Assembly: GCF_901709675.1 (NCBI RefSeq)
Contig: NC_051104.1
Location: forward strand, 7,322,501 to 7,386,500
From: Syngnathus acus
Lineage: Eukaryota; Chordata; Actinopteri; Syngnathiformes; Syngnathidae
Length of the DNA: 64,000 nucleotides
Direction: 5' to 3'
Positions within the stretch are counted from its first letter, which is position 1. Each line of letters opens with the position of its first letter. Below the pieces are notes generated by a model, which worked only from the letters and a program-made list of their open reading frames with translations, was not told the origin of the DNA and ran no database searches. Shown piece after piece: positions 46,348-62,909 of the stretch. The translations under genes and the position numbers were made by a program.

Positions 46348-49054
46348 TCATCTCACTTTATGTTCTTTTTCAGACAACAGCAAGTTGTTGAGTCTGATGA
46401 CAACGTTGGCAAAGTCAGTGAGTTCCACAAAGTCAGAGGTAATGATGTTGACCCCGTCCAACCCTGGCCTCTGAACCTCCACCCAGGACATGATGGCAGG
46501 AAGGTTTCTGGTTCAAAGAAAAAAGGGATTAGATCAGATCATGTTGATTTCATGGTGTGGATGAATGAAACCTGTTGAAAACATCCACTCCCTTCACAAC
46601 CGGGACTGCTGCATGTCAGACGCCCTTTTCTCTCAAATATTTGGCTGGCAGAACAAAACCAGGAAGTCAGTGTGTTTGTCTAAATGCGATAAACAATCTT
46701 GTTTCCTCAGAGGTGCCATATTAGAACTCTTGTCTTACTCAAGCATCCGTTCAGGAGGTTCGGTCCCTCAACATGACTGACTTTTTCCTTAAAAATGTGA
46801 ATACAAGAAGGATTTGTGCTCCAACTGATTTGCATCAGTATCTCCAAGACTGATGAATATATAAATGAATATAAAACAAAAAAGTGGATTTTCCATGATA
46901 CGTCTCCTTTAAACATTAGTGACTGACTATGCACATTAGTGACATTAATTCAGTCAAGGAAAACTTCTCAGTCAGAAAAAAAAAGTGCTGGCCTAAAATG
47001 TCCAATTTGGAGACAAAAGCGCTTACCTTTCCACCAAGTAATTCCGTAGCCCCCAAACCAGACCCTTGGCCACAGTGTTGACCCGAGGTGTGAGGATGGC
47101 CTGGGACACGTGGAACGAGCCCCGCTTGGCTCTTTGCTTCAGTGTGCTTTCCAGGAACTAAGCAGAAAAATGCAAATGGAAGCAAATTCAGATCAAGAAG
47201 AAGGCGGCAGCCCCACATCAAGTCTCAAGTATGCTCACAATTTCTTCCCAAGAAGGAGTTTTGCCTTGCCTGTCACTCAGTGCTCGCTTCAGTTGCTCTT
47301 TTAATAAGTTAGGAATGTGGCTGATGTTCCCTGAGACAACTGAGCCATATATAAATAAGATCAAGTTGAATTGAAATGAGAGATGTGGCAATCTTTAGCC
47401 AAGGAGAAATGAATACAAGTCATTCTAGATTCATGGATTGTCCCAGAAATGGAGATTTTGTAAACTGGAATGCCAAACATTTCCACTATTGTTGATCTAG
47501 CAGTTTTTTTGTGAGCATTTTCCTTCATTCATGATGATTCATAATGGGGAAAAGTTAATAATAACGTGAAATTTTGTATGAACAAAATTCACATGACTTT
47601 ATCAATAATGAGACACTTACCTGGATGAGCTTGCTTGGATCAGTTGTGTTTGCCCATGGTGCGGGGATCTTGTTACCAGGCCACATGACAGGGACGCCCT
47701 GAGCTGATGGATGATGGTAGAAAACAATCACCTGCAAGAGTCAATTACTGTCTTTAAATGATAATAAGCTGGAAGAAATGAAACTACTGAGTGATAAAAT
47801 AAAAATGAAGTTAGCACTTACACAAAGTTGGTGCTCTTTTATAGAAATCAAGGACTACACCAGATTGTATATAATTTGAATAAATAAAATCTGACAATAC
47901 TGCCCCCTGCTGCCGATTATTGTACAATGCTCTTTTCTTCTTTTGCTTTGCTCCCTTGCCATCATCACTCCATATAAATACCGATGTAGTGAGAACCTGA
48001 CCTGGTATTTGTTTTTCCAGAGGTAGTCCAGTGTGATGGTCTCCACGTCACAGTTCTTACAAAGCTTACTTCCAAACACTTCCTGAAGCATTTTGATGAG
48101 GTATTCATGGTGGGCTGACCCCATGGCATAGTAGTGGTTGAAGTCCAAGAAGATGACCTGTGTCAAACATCAATTGGTTGACCTGCTAAACTGGCACCAT
48201 TCACCAAATTTTTGAAGCTGGTGATAAATACAAAAATAAAAACTTACCTCTTTCCTGTGCCTGCACAAGAAGGAGTTGATTTCTATAAGACCATCTATCA
48301 CCTTTTAAAACAGGGAAAACATTTCATACTCAAAATCTGGTAGAAGCTATTGTCAGATGCAAAGAAGGCACATATTGGTGTGCTACGTCAAATGTTTCCT
48401 TTGCCCACCTTGTGTCCAAAGAGACCGTGGATGAAGAAAATGTCAAGCCCCGGTTGGCCTGGTTTTGAAGAGACCCTGAGATCAAAGTAGCGAATACCTG
48501 CATCTAGTTGTTCCTTAAACGACAGATTCTGCGGAAATATACCAGAGCATAGAGTGAGCCTCCGCCGTTACAGAGAATCCAAGGTGAAATTTAGATTCCG
48601 TACCTGTGTCATGGACCACTTCACCATCACCTTTTTGGCTAAAACGCTAAACATGGTAGCCAGGTACTTGACATAGACCTTTTGATCAGGACCTACTGGA
48701 GCACGAACATCCACCCAATAGGTGAATGAGTCATGAGACCCTGGAGGGGGAAAAAAAGAAGAGCCAAAATTGATGAAAAGATGAGAGCCTGATTCCTTGG
48801 AGTCAATGAAAAAGTTATTTGCTGATTAGTCCAAAAATAAATTGCTATCTGGTTTGTGTCATGGATTTGAATTTGGGCTCTAGTGTCCATGTGGCATTTG
48901 CATGTTTTAAACAACTAGGTCATTCCAGATACATTGAGGGGGGTGGCTCACCTGGAACTGCAAGGTGTTTGAGTGGCATGACAATTAGTTTGGGGGGCAG
49001 CGAGCCCATCCAGTCGGCGTTGGCGTTCCCGATCCCAGCAGGTCGAGTCTTCAT
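46348..49054 (-). CDS. plcxd2: PI-PLC X domain-containing protein 2, eight coding exons, 323 aa
   Basis: Exons in transcript order: 49054-48952, 48740-48604, 48528-48409, 48301-48248, 48157-48002, 47731-47621, 47157-47027, 46507-46348 (TGA); phases join to 324 codons. The X domain begins ADWMGSLPPKL and carries the catalytic-type histidines in GSHDSFTYWVD and FIHGLFG, with further family motifs AGIRYFDLRVSSKPG, VIFLDFNHYYAM and MWPGNKIPAPWANTTD. The segment GSFHVSQAILTPRV and the downstream NLPAIMSWV favour PLCXD2 over PLCXD3, as does phldb2 next door. The family has the X but not the Y half of the phosphoinositide-PLC catalytic core and no PH, EF-hand or C2 domains; the physiological substrate is uncertain. 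The chosen ATG is upstream of the domain, but the exon is open leftward in transcript sense to an AG at about 49093, so an earlier exon could add N-terminal residues. Confidence 0.92.
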
Positions 49055-49379
49055 GCCTGCGTTGTCCAAAAACGGCCCTTCAGGAAATCGCTCTGCAATG
49101 CAGGGGCCAAATGTGGAACGTGTCCCCTCCAGCCATCAGTAGTTTGGATCCACTAGACATCATCTTGCAATGCTAAATGTGCTTGCACCATGATTGCCTT
49201 TCTGCTGACTGGTCACTGGAACAAGTTCTGGTTTCGTTGGTAGTGGTGTTGCACGTTAACGACCTTTAGTAATCCTCTTAGGAAGACATTCCACTCATTA
49301 TCCCCTGACACCCAGCTGTCTCTTATCCCAGGACGTAAAGACCACCCTGAGGCAGGACAGCTCATGTGCATGGTAATTG

Positions 49380-49510
<131 letters not shown>

Positions 49511-49599
49511 AAGCATATTCATGTACACATGATACAATAAAATATTAATATTTTTACAATTAAAATAGAATTGTGTCAGGTATTTTTACGTCATGGCAC

Positions 49600-49836
49600 T
49601 TATTTGTTAAAGACAACAAGTCCCACGATGCATTGCGTTGTTCTGCCGGAAGTAGTGTGTTTTCGTTACCATGGAGAGCGCCCTCGCACACAGACGCACG
49701 CACAAAAACACGCGCGCATGCTCACACACTCGCACAAAGGTCTTACTGCAAATGCAAGACGCTGCGTGAATTCTACGGAAAGAAAGTGTCGCTATCACCA
49801 ACAAGCAGAATACAAGAAGACGCTTCCATAAAAAAG
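49600..49836 (+). promoter_or_regulatory. mak: mak promoter and untranslated first exon
   Basis: A locally GC/CpG-rich segment contains an ETS-like GCCGGAAGT (about 49645-49653) and an X-box-like GTTACCATGG (49665-49674). It ends in a strong donor, AAAAAG followed by GTGAGT, at 49836/49837. No coding frame of the kinase is present, so this fits a non-coding first exon spliced to the exon that holds the ATG (acceptor near 50891). Start of transcription unknown. Confidence 0.5.
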
Positions 49837-51066
49837 GTGAGTTTAGAACATTTCTTTGTGGAAGGCTGGACTTGTTGGAAGACTGGAAGAGCTGGCAAAA
49901 GCTAACATGCCAACCACAATTGTTTTTTGTTGTTGTTTTTTTAATCATCCTCTGCTAAACGGTGATAGATTTTTAATATCAGTTTAGGAACAGAATCGGA
50001 CTTTGGGTAAAAGTATTTGCTCCATCTACAACCTGTTGTAATAGAGTAGAACAATCGTTTTTTTTTTTTTTTTTTAAATACAGAATTGGCCATAGATGCC
50101 TTTCCATGTGCGTTTTGCAGTTCAATTGACCTTGATGAGCCACCTACTGTCATGGGACATAGATACAATTTAATTCTCTTAAATCCTGCTAACAACAGGT
50201 GCCATATGTGAGGGTGAAGTGGAGTGCTGGCCATCTGTCCTCCGGCTGTACTTCCTGAACAGTCACAGTGTTCTTAATCTTGAATTTCTTTTAAAAATAG
50301 AATAGTAATGAAATAGAACAAAATCTATTTTTGGTCGACTTTTTGAATTGAATCAATCAAATGTTATCAAAGCTGTAATTTATAAGGTCGCAATCCCACA
50401 TTAAAAATATGACAATGGTAGTGGGGATAGTTGTAATTCTGAGAGAATAAAGTCAGTATTATGAAAAATCTGTTACTGTATATGTTTGTATTTAAAAAAT
50501 ATTACAAACTATAATTGGCCTTTTACTGGGTTCATTCTACAAATTTTGTAATTGCAATACTTGATTGCTTGGCTCAATTCTAACTTGCATTGACCAGACC
50601 AGAGTTGACTTACATTCTAAATTTATTCTACTGTAATAAAGCTCATGCATATCATAGTAGCAGTTTAGCGCTAGACAGGCGGGTCATGGCGGTGATATAA
50701 CATCTTCTCTACATCCCTGTTGGCCTAATCTGCTGAGAGCTCGCTACGTCATCCACTTAAGGTGTGCGTGTCCTAGTGTGACACCATTGTCACTGGGACC
50801 AAGAAAACAGGAAGCTACTTTTCGAACAAAAACAAATCACATTGTGGAAATTATTCTTTAGTAGTTGATCATTAAATATATTTCTGTGTAGGCTTGCCAT
50901 GGCTGACTGCTAACGACGAGTGGTGACACCCCAACCCTCCAAGATGAGTTTTGAATCATTCGCCTCATTTAAACCACTTCCTTGGGAAAGTACAGACAAA
51001 CTCTCCAGGAAGAATAAGGGAGATATCTAAAAAATCATTTTTCAAAAGCTGATAAAACCATTGTGA

Positions 51067-55939
<4,873 letters not shown>

Positions 55940-56353
55940 CAGGGTGAAAGAGGTGATTTCACTACCGGTTGAGTAATAGCAAGTATTGTTTCTACTGCAA
56001 TGATGTTGCCTCCAATTTTATTCACCCTTGTAACTCACTGGTACAAGTCTGTACTGTAATGTCAGATGGCATCAATTTATGTCATGTTTGTTAATTGTTT
56101 TGTAGATGTTTTATACAAACAAATAAATAAAAAAAAAAGAAAATCACTAACATCTAAATGGAATTTGATGCTTTATTTCAATCTTTTTTTTTGGTACAAA
56201 ATGAGTTTAGCATACAATGTAATTCATACTCCAAGAAATGAAGCATTGACTTGAATTAATATTTTATTTGCATACAATATTTTTGCAGAAAATAATACTA
56301 ATTAAAGCTAATGCTTCATTTTTCTGACTGTGCGTAAGTGATGGTTCTTCTCC
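55940..56353. other. Convergent 3' UTR interval of mak and tmem14c
   Basis: Only about 410 bp separate the two stop codons. It contains a plus-strand AATAAATAAA cluster and minus-strand AATAAA signals at about 56172-56177 and 56273-56278, so the two 3' UTRs are short and may overlap. Confidence 0.6.
56122..56131 (+). terminator. mak: Polyadenylation signal of mak
   Basis: Overlapping AATAAA hexamers followed by an A run, about 185 bp after the mak stop codon. Confidence 0.6.
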
Positions 56354-56893
56354 TCAGGATTGCTGAGGTTTGTTTAGAAGCGCCATGCTGAGTTTCCCCA
56401 CCATCAGAAGACTTGGAACGCAAAGAAATAAAATCAGGTCACTTTGACAGTGCAGAAATCAAACAAGTCATGCAACGGTGCAAACCTACCTTGCACCCGC
56501 TATGAGGCCAGCAGGCATGAATTTCCTGGAGCCATAGAACCTTTTTCCCATGACACCTGTCAGTGCACCTGATGTAGCTGGAACACACCACAATGTGAAA
56601 ATGGAAAAGGCAACACAATAATAATCATAAATCCTTACCTAGAGACAGCCAAATATTACTGGGGTCATTGGAGATCTGATAGGCGCCAACACCTGCAAGA
56701 CCCCCAAAGAGAAGTCCGGCAGCCAGGGAGGGAACACTGCCTGAAAGAAGCCACACAGAAGAGCTCAGCACCTGCATCTGACATCCCGGACGTGGAGGAC
56801 GACTCAATTGCACGTACCTGCTTTCACATAGCCGATGACTCCCCCTGATGCCACCAGGGCTGCATATCCATATCCCACCCAATCCACAGACAT
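56354..56893 (-). CDS. tmem14c: Transmembrane protein 14C, four coding exons, 107 aa
   Basis: Exons in transcript order: 56893-56818, 56740-56639, 56577-56490, 56411-56354 (TGA), phases 1/1/2. The product has the TMEM14 layout of four short hydrophobic helices: [20 protein letters not shown], then [20 protein letters not shown], then [15 protein letters not shown], then [22 protein letters not shown]14C is an inner mitochondrial membrane protein needed in erythroid cells for porphyrin handling in haem synthesis. TMEM14A and TMEM14B are close paralogues; the 14C call rests on the [16 protein letters not shown] segment and on adjacency to mak, matching human 6p24. An acceptor lies just before the ATG exon (around 56903), so at least one untranslated exon is upstream. 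Confidence 0.9.
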
Positions 56894-56903
56894 GTTTGAA
56901 ACC

Positions 56904-57495
56904 TGTCAGTACCAATGTTCCCATTGTTCAATTTAATGACATTTAAAAAGTGACAAAATACCAACAAAATAAACATGGAACCGCTTTAAGACGACACGAC
57001 TTCTACATTAGGAATAAAAGTTGTGCAGGGCAGCACAAAATTGTTCATACTTAAAGAAGTAAAAATCAAACATTACATTTGGCTGATGTGATCACAATGC
57101 GCAAGACAATATAGAAACAACTTTGAATTTGCATGCATTCCTCATTATAGCAGAAAAACTCACAGATACAACAAGTGCTTAATATCTAAACAGCTAAACA
57201 TAAAATAATGACCACGATGACACAGCGCACAGTTTAAATTTCCATGCGTCTGGCTGCAGAGATAAGCCCAACTGTCACGACAAGCCAATGAGCAATACGC
57301 ATTTTAATTGTTTCACATATAAAAGCAATGCACGTTTAGAAACTAAGCGAGTTAGCGTGACACTTTGACGACCATAGAGTCAATGTAATGTTCAAATAAT
57401 ATGTAACACTTCCGCAGAAAAAGAAAACACAACCTTGCTTGTCTGGTTTGTCCTCTGTTGTTGCCTGTTCCCTGTTTCCCACCGGAAGCTAATTG
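56904..57495 (-). promoter_or_regulatory. tmem14c: tmem14c leader intron and promoter region
   Basis: The interval upstream of the coding exon ends at a segment around 57430-57495. There the minus strand reads AGCTTCCGGTGGGAAAC, an ETS-type site common in housekeeping promoters. The untranslated exon probably lies at about 57435-57480, but its donor is not a strong consensus. Confidence 0.4.
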
Positions 57496-59543
57496 TAGTT
57501 ACACAACGCTTTGGCGAAATGTATGATGGGAAGTTGTGTTTTTAAAGGCAAAGCCGCTAAAACACTAATACTGGATACTTTTTTGTCTACCCCTATCCCC
57601 TTTATACTTTAATAGGCATCTAAATTTAACCCATCCCTAGACGAAAAGTCACGCATTATTCAGTTTATATTTTGGCAGTAATACCAAAGTATTAAAGACA
57701 AAAAAAAAAAAAAAACATCTTCCAGTTCTGTTTTGCCAAACTTTTGAATAATAATTATTTATTTGCTATATTTTCGGATCCTCTATAACTAAATCCCACT
57801 CATTCATGTAGAATTGAATCTAAAATCTGAAGGTTAACTCTTGGTTAGAATTACCTATGCCCATTTTGTAAACAACATCCAAAATGCTTGCTTGTTTTCA
57901 CTGGTTGTTCTTTTAATGGAGTCAATAAACACGACCAAATTATTTTGTTAAAGTCAAACAACGTAGTGTTTCACTTCACTTTTGGGGGCGTAAACTGCAC
58001 ATTTGTATTTAAGCGCAAGATGGCGCCAAAGGATAAAAGTAAGTTGCATTTAAGTGCCACTTGTGTGCCTCATGCTTTTCTATCGAAAGGTGGCGTAAGA
58101 ACACCACAATTTATGCACATCAGGGTCACACACATTCGCTCAATACAATTTGTGCTGAAGAGGCATGACATGTATTCAAAAAGTTGGACGATTTAGTAAA
58201 TTTAGATATAAAGTGTCATTTAAAAAAATATTTTTCTTTTCTTTTTTTTATAAATATAGAAAACATGTCTGACACGTACAGTAACATCGGTGACAAGAAC
58301 AAAATAAAAAAACGATACCAAAACAATTCAATAACAACCGCAAACAGTAAATCGATAAATACAAAAACATTGTTGCCATTGCTGCTGTAATAATTATTTC
58401 AATGTTAATGGGAAGTGCCCGAGGTGCACTTTCTGACGCTTAAAGACAGCTTGCAGGTTTAGGACATCATACGCCTCGGGCCTGGTGAATAACAAGCTCC
58501 AGACAAACTGGCTGGATATTCAAATAGAGCTAGTTAAGGAAATAAAATACGGTCGCCATCTCCTCTAGTTTTAAAACAATATTCACCACATTTAGTTTTT
58601 GCTCGATTAGTTCAGCTGTTAAAATGTCTTATATTAAATAAAATCAGCGTAGTCTGTATAATATATATGAGAGCGAGTGGGACGTGCAGGTACAAGACGG
58701 AATTAATATGCAGTACAACAGAGAAACATAAAATGCATTGAATAATTAAGACTACTATTATAATAAATATAATTTAAAGCTTTGAGCACGAGCATCACGA
58801 GCGCACGTGCCAGCGTGTGTGTGCGCGCGCGCACGTGCGCGTGCGTGTGTTTATGCGCGCACTTACGTACGCACATTTACATGCGCGAAAAGAAGACAAG
58901 GGGGTGGGAGCTCACTCACCGTTGGCTTGAGGCGGTCTCCGTATTAGAAATAAACAGTGGCTAAATAAATAATGACGACACGGCAAAGAAGTGCAGGAGC
59001 CAACAATGTTTACCGTTTGAGTTTTTAACTTGTTTAATATGATCTTCTAACGTGACAAAACGGTGGACAAAATCGTAGGCCTATATTTATACCTAAATAA
59101 ATTAATTACTAACAAAAGTTTTAGTCATGTAGATTACAAACTCAAAGGAATGTAAAAATGAAATAATGAATTATTACAGCGACTGGTCCAGGGTGTACCT
59201 GGGGCGCCTTTCACTCAAAGTCACACGCGCGTGAAAAAGGAATGGGTGAAATAAATTGTTATCCCTCATTTAATAAATGTTTTAGAATTTAAAAATTATA
59301 TTACGTGATAACAAAAGCATTTTAATTTTGATATATAGTATATGATCTACTTATATGTCCATATTTTCTATATATTGTGTTAAAATATTTCACTTATTAA
59401 AAAATATATTGATCAATTGTATGAAAATAAAATAGAGTATAGCCTAATCATATGACAGGCGTCCCACGTCAATTCACGTATATAGTTGATCGCTCCTTCT
59501 CCACACCCGCTCCAGTGCGCATGCGTTCACAGGTTGCCACGCA
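57496..59543. other. Intergenic between tmem14c and tfap2a, AT-rich
   Basis: No coding exon recognised. Contains a Z-DNA-prone GT/GC tract (listed separately) and a short SINE/L2-type fragment near 59180-59216. Being directly upstream of a developmental regulator, it is a plausible place for enhancers, but no specific element can be called. Confidence 0.5.
58806..58876 (+). repeat. Alternating purine-pyrimidine (GT/GC)n tract
   Basis: 'gtgtgtgtgcgcgcgcgcacgt' and following alternations are typical of sequences able to adopt left-handed DNA under torsion. It is about 0.9 kb upstream of the first tfap2a exon. Confidence 0.7.
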
Positions 59544-59574
59544 CCCCCCCCCCCCCCCTCTCCCCCTCCCTCCC
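59544..59574 (-). promoter_or_regulatory. C-rich tract with G-quadruplex/i-motif potential
   Basis: A C15 run followed by CTCCCCCTCCCTCCC gives four or more G-runs of at least three on the minus strand with short loops. It is 130 bp upstream of the first tfap2a alternative start codon. Confidence 0.5.
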
Positions 59575-59703
59575 TAGGCCAGGTGAGACGATCTGGTCCA
59601 GGTAGAAAAAAAGTAAAAGGTTTTACTTTGAGACCGGAGGCTCACGACTCGGGCGGTTCGACCAAAACAAAGCAAGGAACGAAGAAGACAAAGAAGGAAA
59701 AGC

Positions 59704-59736
59704 ATGTCAATTATGGGCAAAATTGGGGAATGGCAG
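59704..59736 (+). CDS. tfap2a: tfap2a alternative first coding exon (MSIMGKIGEWQ)
   Basis: ATG followed by 10 codons and a GTATGT donor, phase 0. The peptide MSIMGKIGEWQ corresponds to the mammalian TFAP2A isoform start MSILAKMGDWQ. It splices in frame to the exon at 63212. The exon is the most distal of the three alternative starts and has a C-rich promoter-like region just upstream. Confidence 0.85.
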
Positions 59737-60570
59737 GTATGTGCTTCTTCTGCTTGAAGACAAAGCTCCGCTGAATGTGCGAAAAGTGTCACAAGTGTCG
59801 ACTTGTTGTTAGATGGCGCTTTACGCTTTTGACTGGGTTGTCTGCATTATTGACAGCATATATTGGATTTTGCAGCCTGATGCCTTTGACTTTATTAATA
59901 GCTAACATATTTCTTTCGATTTAAAGTACTATATTGGGACGTATATTATTTAACATCTAAATCTGCTTGCACATAACATGGCACTTTTAAGTACATGCGG
60001 AAAATTGTGGGATTTACAAGTTTTTAGTTCAGGCAAAAAATAATGTATTATGGTGTAAGTTTCCGATCCTAAAAGACCCTCACTCAGATGCTGTCATTGT
60101 CAGCCAGTTTCGTTGCTCTTTGTCTCATTAATAACAACTAAAAAAGACGTGACAGGGGGGTCGTCCACCCCCAAAAAATGTTAATCCAGATTTGAAGCGG
60201 GCCAACGCCTTGCGAGAGAGTGGCGGGCGACCTGTCTGCTCACCTATGATCCTACTGAGGTGAGGGCTGGGCGCAGGGGCCGGCGACAGGGCCGAGCCAG
60301 GCTGCATTTATCCGCTCATTCACATGAAACGAGACCATGTTGTTGTGTTAATTATTGACACCCCCAAAAAATAACCCACACAGGTACTCCGAGGACCGCC
60401 TGTAAATGTTCAGCCTTTTTACCATAACAGTACAAGAATAGCCTCACAAGGTCTGCGCTCTCAATGGGATTAAAATAACAGTTTGAAAAAGAAAGACTGA
60501 CAACAAAGTGTGTTGGCTGCTACATGCATAAGACGTGCTGCCCCTAACAACTTTAGCTACGTTTTCACAG

Positions 60571-60589
60571 CCCCCCCCCCCCCCCCCCC
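60571..60589 (+). repeat. Poly-C run
   Basis: Nineteen or so consecutive C residues within the tfap2a first intron/promoter region. Length may be unreliable in assembly. Confidence 0.9.
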
Positions 60590-60942
60590 GTCCCCAAGCG
60601 CGCGCACTCAAACCCCCAAAAGTTGCATTCTAATTATTATTACTTTTTTTTTTTATACCTGTGCAGTGTCCACGAATGTTGCATTAATACTTCCGTGCGC
60701 ACGCGTGCGTGTTAGTCTGGGTGAATCGCAGTTGATATGATAATGAGAGCCAGTCGTAACTCCAGCCCTCCACTTTCACCATTAGAGGGAGACCTCAGAG
60801 CGCAAGACAGGGAAAGGCAAAAGCAGGCTTGCGCGCGCGAGCTTCAATAAAAAGTAGTTTTGGAGCTGAGCGGGGAGCACAGTTGACTGAGTGCAAAAAC
60901 TGGGCGAGCGACACCTTGACTCAATAGTCACCTCAGCGTCCC

Positions 60943-60993
60943 ATGAAAATGCTCTGGAAATTAACTGATAACATTAAATATGAAGATTGCGAG
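60943..60993 (+). CDS. tfap2a: tfap2a alternative first coding exon ([17 protein letters not shown])
   Basis: Seventeen codons ending at a GTAAGG donor, phase 0. [15 protein letters not shown] is the main conserved N-terminus of AP-2 alpha. A second ATG at 60949 gives the MLWKL start; the first adds Met-Lys. The surrounding sequence is moderately GC-rich, with an AATAAAAAG element about 95 bp upstream that is a weak TATA candidate. Confidence 0.93.
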
Positions 60994-61128
60994 GTAAGGG
61001 GCTCCTCTTCATCAATTCATACATTTTTCATTGATCTATATTTAAAACTAATGCCGTGGGTTTATTATTAGACATTAGTGTTGTATTGTTATTTAAATGT
61101 ATCATACTTTTGACAAGTGAAAGCAAGT

Positions 61129-61206
61129 GTTAATCAACAGTACTACCACTACTACTACTACTACGACTACTACTACGACTACAAAATAATAATAATAATA
61201 ATAATA
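61129..61206 (+). repeat. (ACT)n/(AAT)n triplet tract
   Basis: Runs of ACT/ACG triplets pass into an AAT run inside the tfap2a intron. Confidence 0.9.
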
Positions 61207-61547
61207 CTAAATTATTGTCATTATACAGAAAAGGAATTCTACATTATGTTCCATAATAGCTTTCTTTTATTTTTCCATATTCTACATTAAACGTCATTTC
61301 TAAAACACAGGCCTATGACCAACAATCTTTTTTGAACGCATGTTTTGTAATATTCCTAGTTCCTGCCGAAATGTACCCCTAATCTTAAATGACACCTGAT
61401 AATAATAAAATGACAAGTGTTCACCTACCCTTGGATCGAATATAAATAATTATTTTGACTTCTACTCGGCAGGTGTTTTGCAACACAGGCTCTTGTATTC
61501 AGTGATTAAATTGTGTTTTAACGTGTGCAATTTGAATCGTGAGATCA

Positions 61548-61630
61548 TGCTGCTGCTGCTGCTGCTGCTGCTGCTTGAGGATGTGTTTGAGACTAAGTGG
61601 CAGCTGCTGCTGCTGCTGCTGCTGTTGTTG
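61548..61630 (+). repeat. Two CTG/CAG triplet tracts
   Basis: A CTG run at 61548-61574 and a second at 61602-61630, separated by 27 bp, lie in the tfap2a intron between alternative first exons. A leucine-rich open frame across them is a consequence of the repeat. Confidence 0.9.
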
Positions 61631-62219
61631 TGGCCATGGACAAAGTTAGACAGTAATATCAACGACTTGTTTTGGACTGGAGAAGCCAGTTGGACGTGTT
61701 TTCAGAGCACACCAGGTTTGACGGGACAGGCAGCCCTTCGTAGGGAACGAATATTAAAGAAGAAGCGTCTAACCACATTTGCTTTCACGTCGTGGTTGTT
61801 TTAGTATTTTTTCTTCTTTATGGCAAGTATCGCAAAAACATGCGGGATTTGGCCATTGGAAAAATGCGTGACGGGTCGGGGAAGGTGCGTTTAGCCGTGC
61901 GGAAAAGTTGCGCCTGCCGAGCGATCTCGTCTCAGAAGATTTTTTGGTTGCTATTTTTTTGAGTGCCCAGTGGATTAATTGGATCCATGGAGGATGTGTC
62001 AGGGTCTGAGGTGGAAAACAAAAGGTCTGGAGACAAAAATGAACTGGTCCGAGCTGGCATATCGTCGTCCTCAGAGGTGCATACACACACTATCTTTCTT
62101 TCGTTCTTTCTTCTCGTCCACATCTTTCTTTTTCTTTTTTTTTTGCTTTGGCCTGGGACCCTTTTAAACCCCCTCCCCTCTCGTTGTGATTCGTCAGAGG
62201 AGAGTGAATGTCCCTCTTT

Positions 62220-62266
62220 TTGTCTCTCGCTCTCTCGCTCTCTCTCAACTCCCTCCTTGCTCCCCC

Positions 62267-62298
<32 letters not shown>

Positions 62299-62300
62299 GA
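62220..62300 (+). repeat. (CT)n tract
   Basis: Imperfect then pure CT dinucleotides, upstream of the third tfap2a alternative exon. Similar pyrimidine tracts are often found in GA-factor-type promoters. Confidence 0.85.
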
Positions 62301-62882
62301 TTAGATATTCTGATTCCTCCTTTCAATGGACGTCATTTAAGCGCAGACTTTGTGCCCCTGACTTGCGTCCTCCGCTCCACGCACCACTTCCGACTATTCT
62401 TTCTGGCGCCCCCACCCTTCCTTTATGTATATCTATTTTTTTTATTGTTGAAGTGTTCCGACACTGCTGGTGCGCCATGCCCGGGCTCTGTTAGGAGTCC
62501 AGCAGAGAGGAAAAACGAAGAAGCGGCTAATATGAGATCGAGCGAGGGGACAGCAGCATCGTGATAGCAGGGAAGGAAAGAGAACAGAAGAGAAACTTTT
62601 TGCTTTTTGATCGGGGTCCAATCTTAAATCCACCAACGTCCTTGAATGCTTTTATTTTTATTAGATCCAAATGAAGCGCAACGGGGATGTAATTTATTAT
62701 TTCTAATGGATTATCGCTCTCTTGCTGGGGCACGTATCTGATCTGCGGGGCCATCGCGATCTTTTGCAAGGGAGTCTTTTTTTTCTGGGGGGGATTTTTT
62801 TTTTTTTGGAGGGGGTAAATCGCCTTTCTCTCAGCTCCAAGAATCGTTTTTGAAGTTATATATTTTTCAAAAACATCCTAAG

Positions 62883-62909
62883 ATGTTAGTGCACAGTTTT
62901 TCCGCTATG
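62883..62909 (+). CDS. tfap2a: tfap2a alternative first coding exon (MLVHSFSAM)
   Basis: Nine codons, MLVHSFSAM, followed by a GTAAGT donor at phase 0. This peptide is identical to the human TFAP2A isoform-b start as I know it, and it splices in frame to DRHDG at 63212. The region upstream (about 62340-62880) is mostly leader or promoter with poly-T and poly-G runs. Confidence 0.9.

Noticed and set aside
57888-58196. A 102-codon plus-strand frame between tmem14c and tfap2a
   Set aside because: No family signature, AT-rich, and no promoter or splice context.
61478-61804. Leucine-rich 108-codon frame that could suggest a signal peptide
   Set aside because: The leucines come from the CTG repeats; it has no homology and lies in a tfap2a intron.
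61987-62080. Possible extra tfap2a first exon starting MEDVSGSEVENK
   Set aside because: Ends near a GTGCAT that is a poor donor and does not match a known AP-2 alpha N-terminus; more likely leader or intron sequence.
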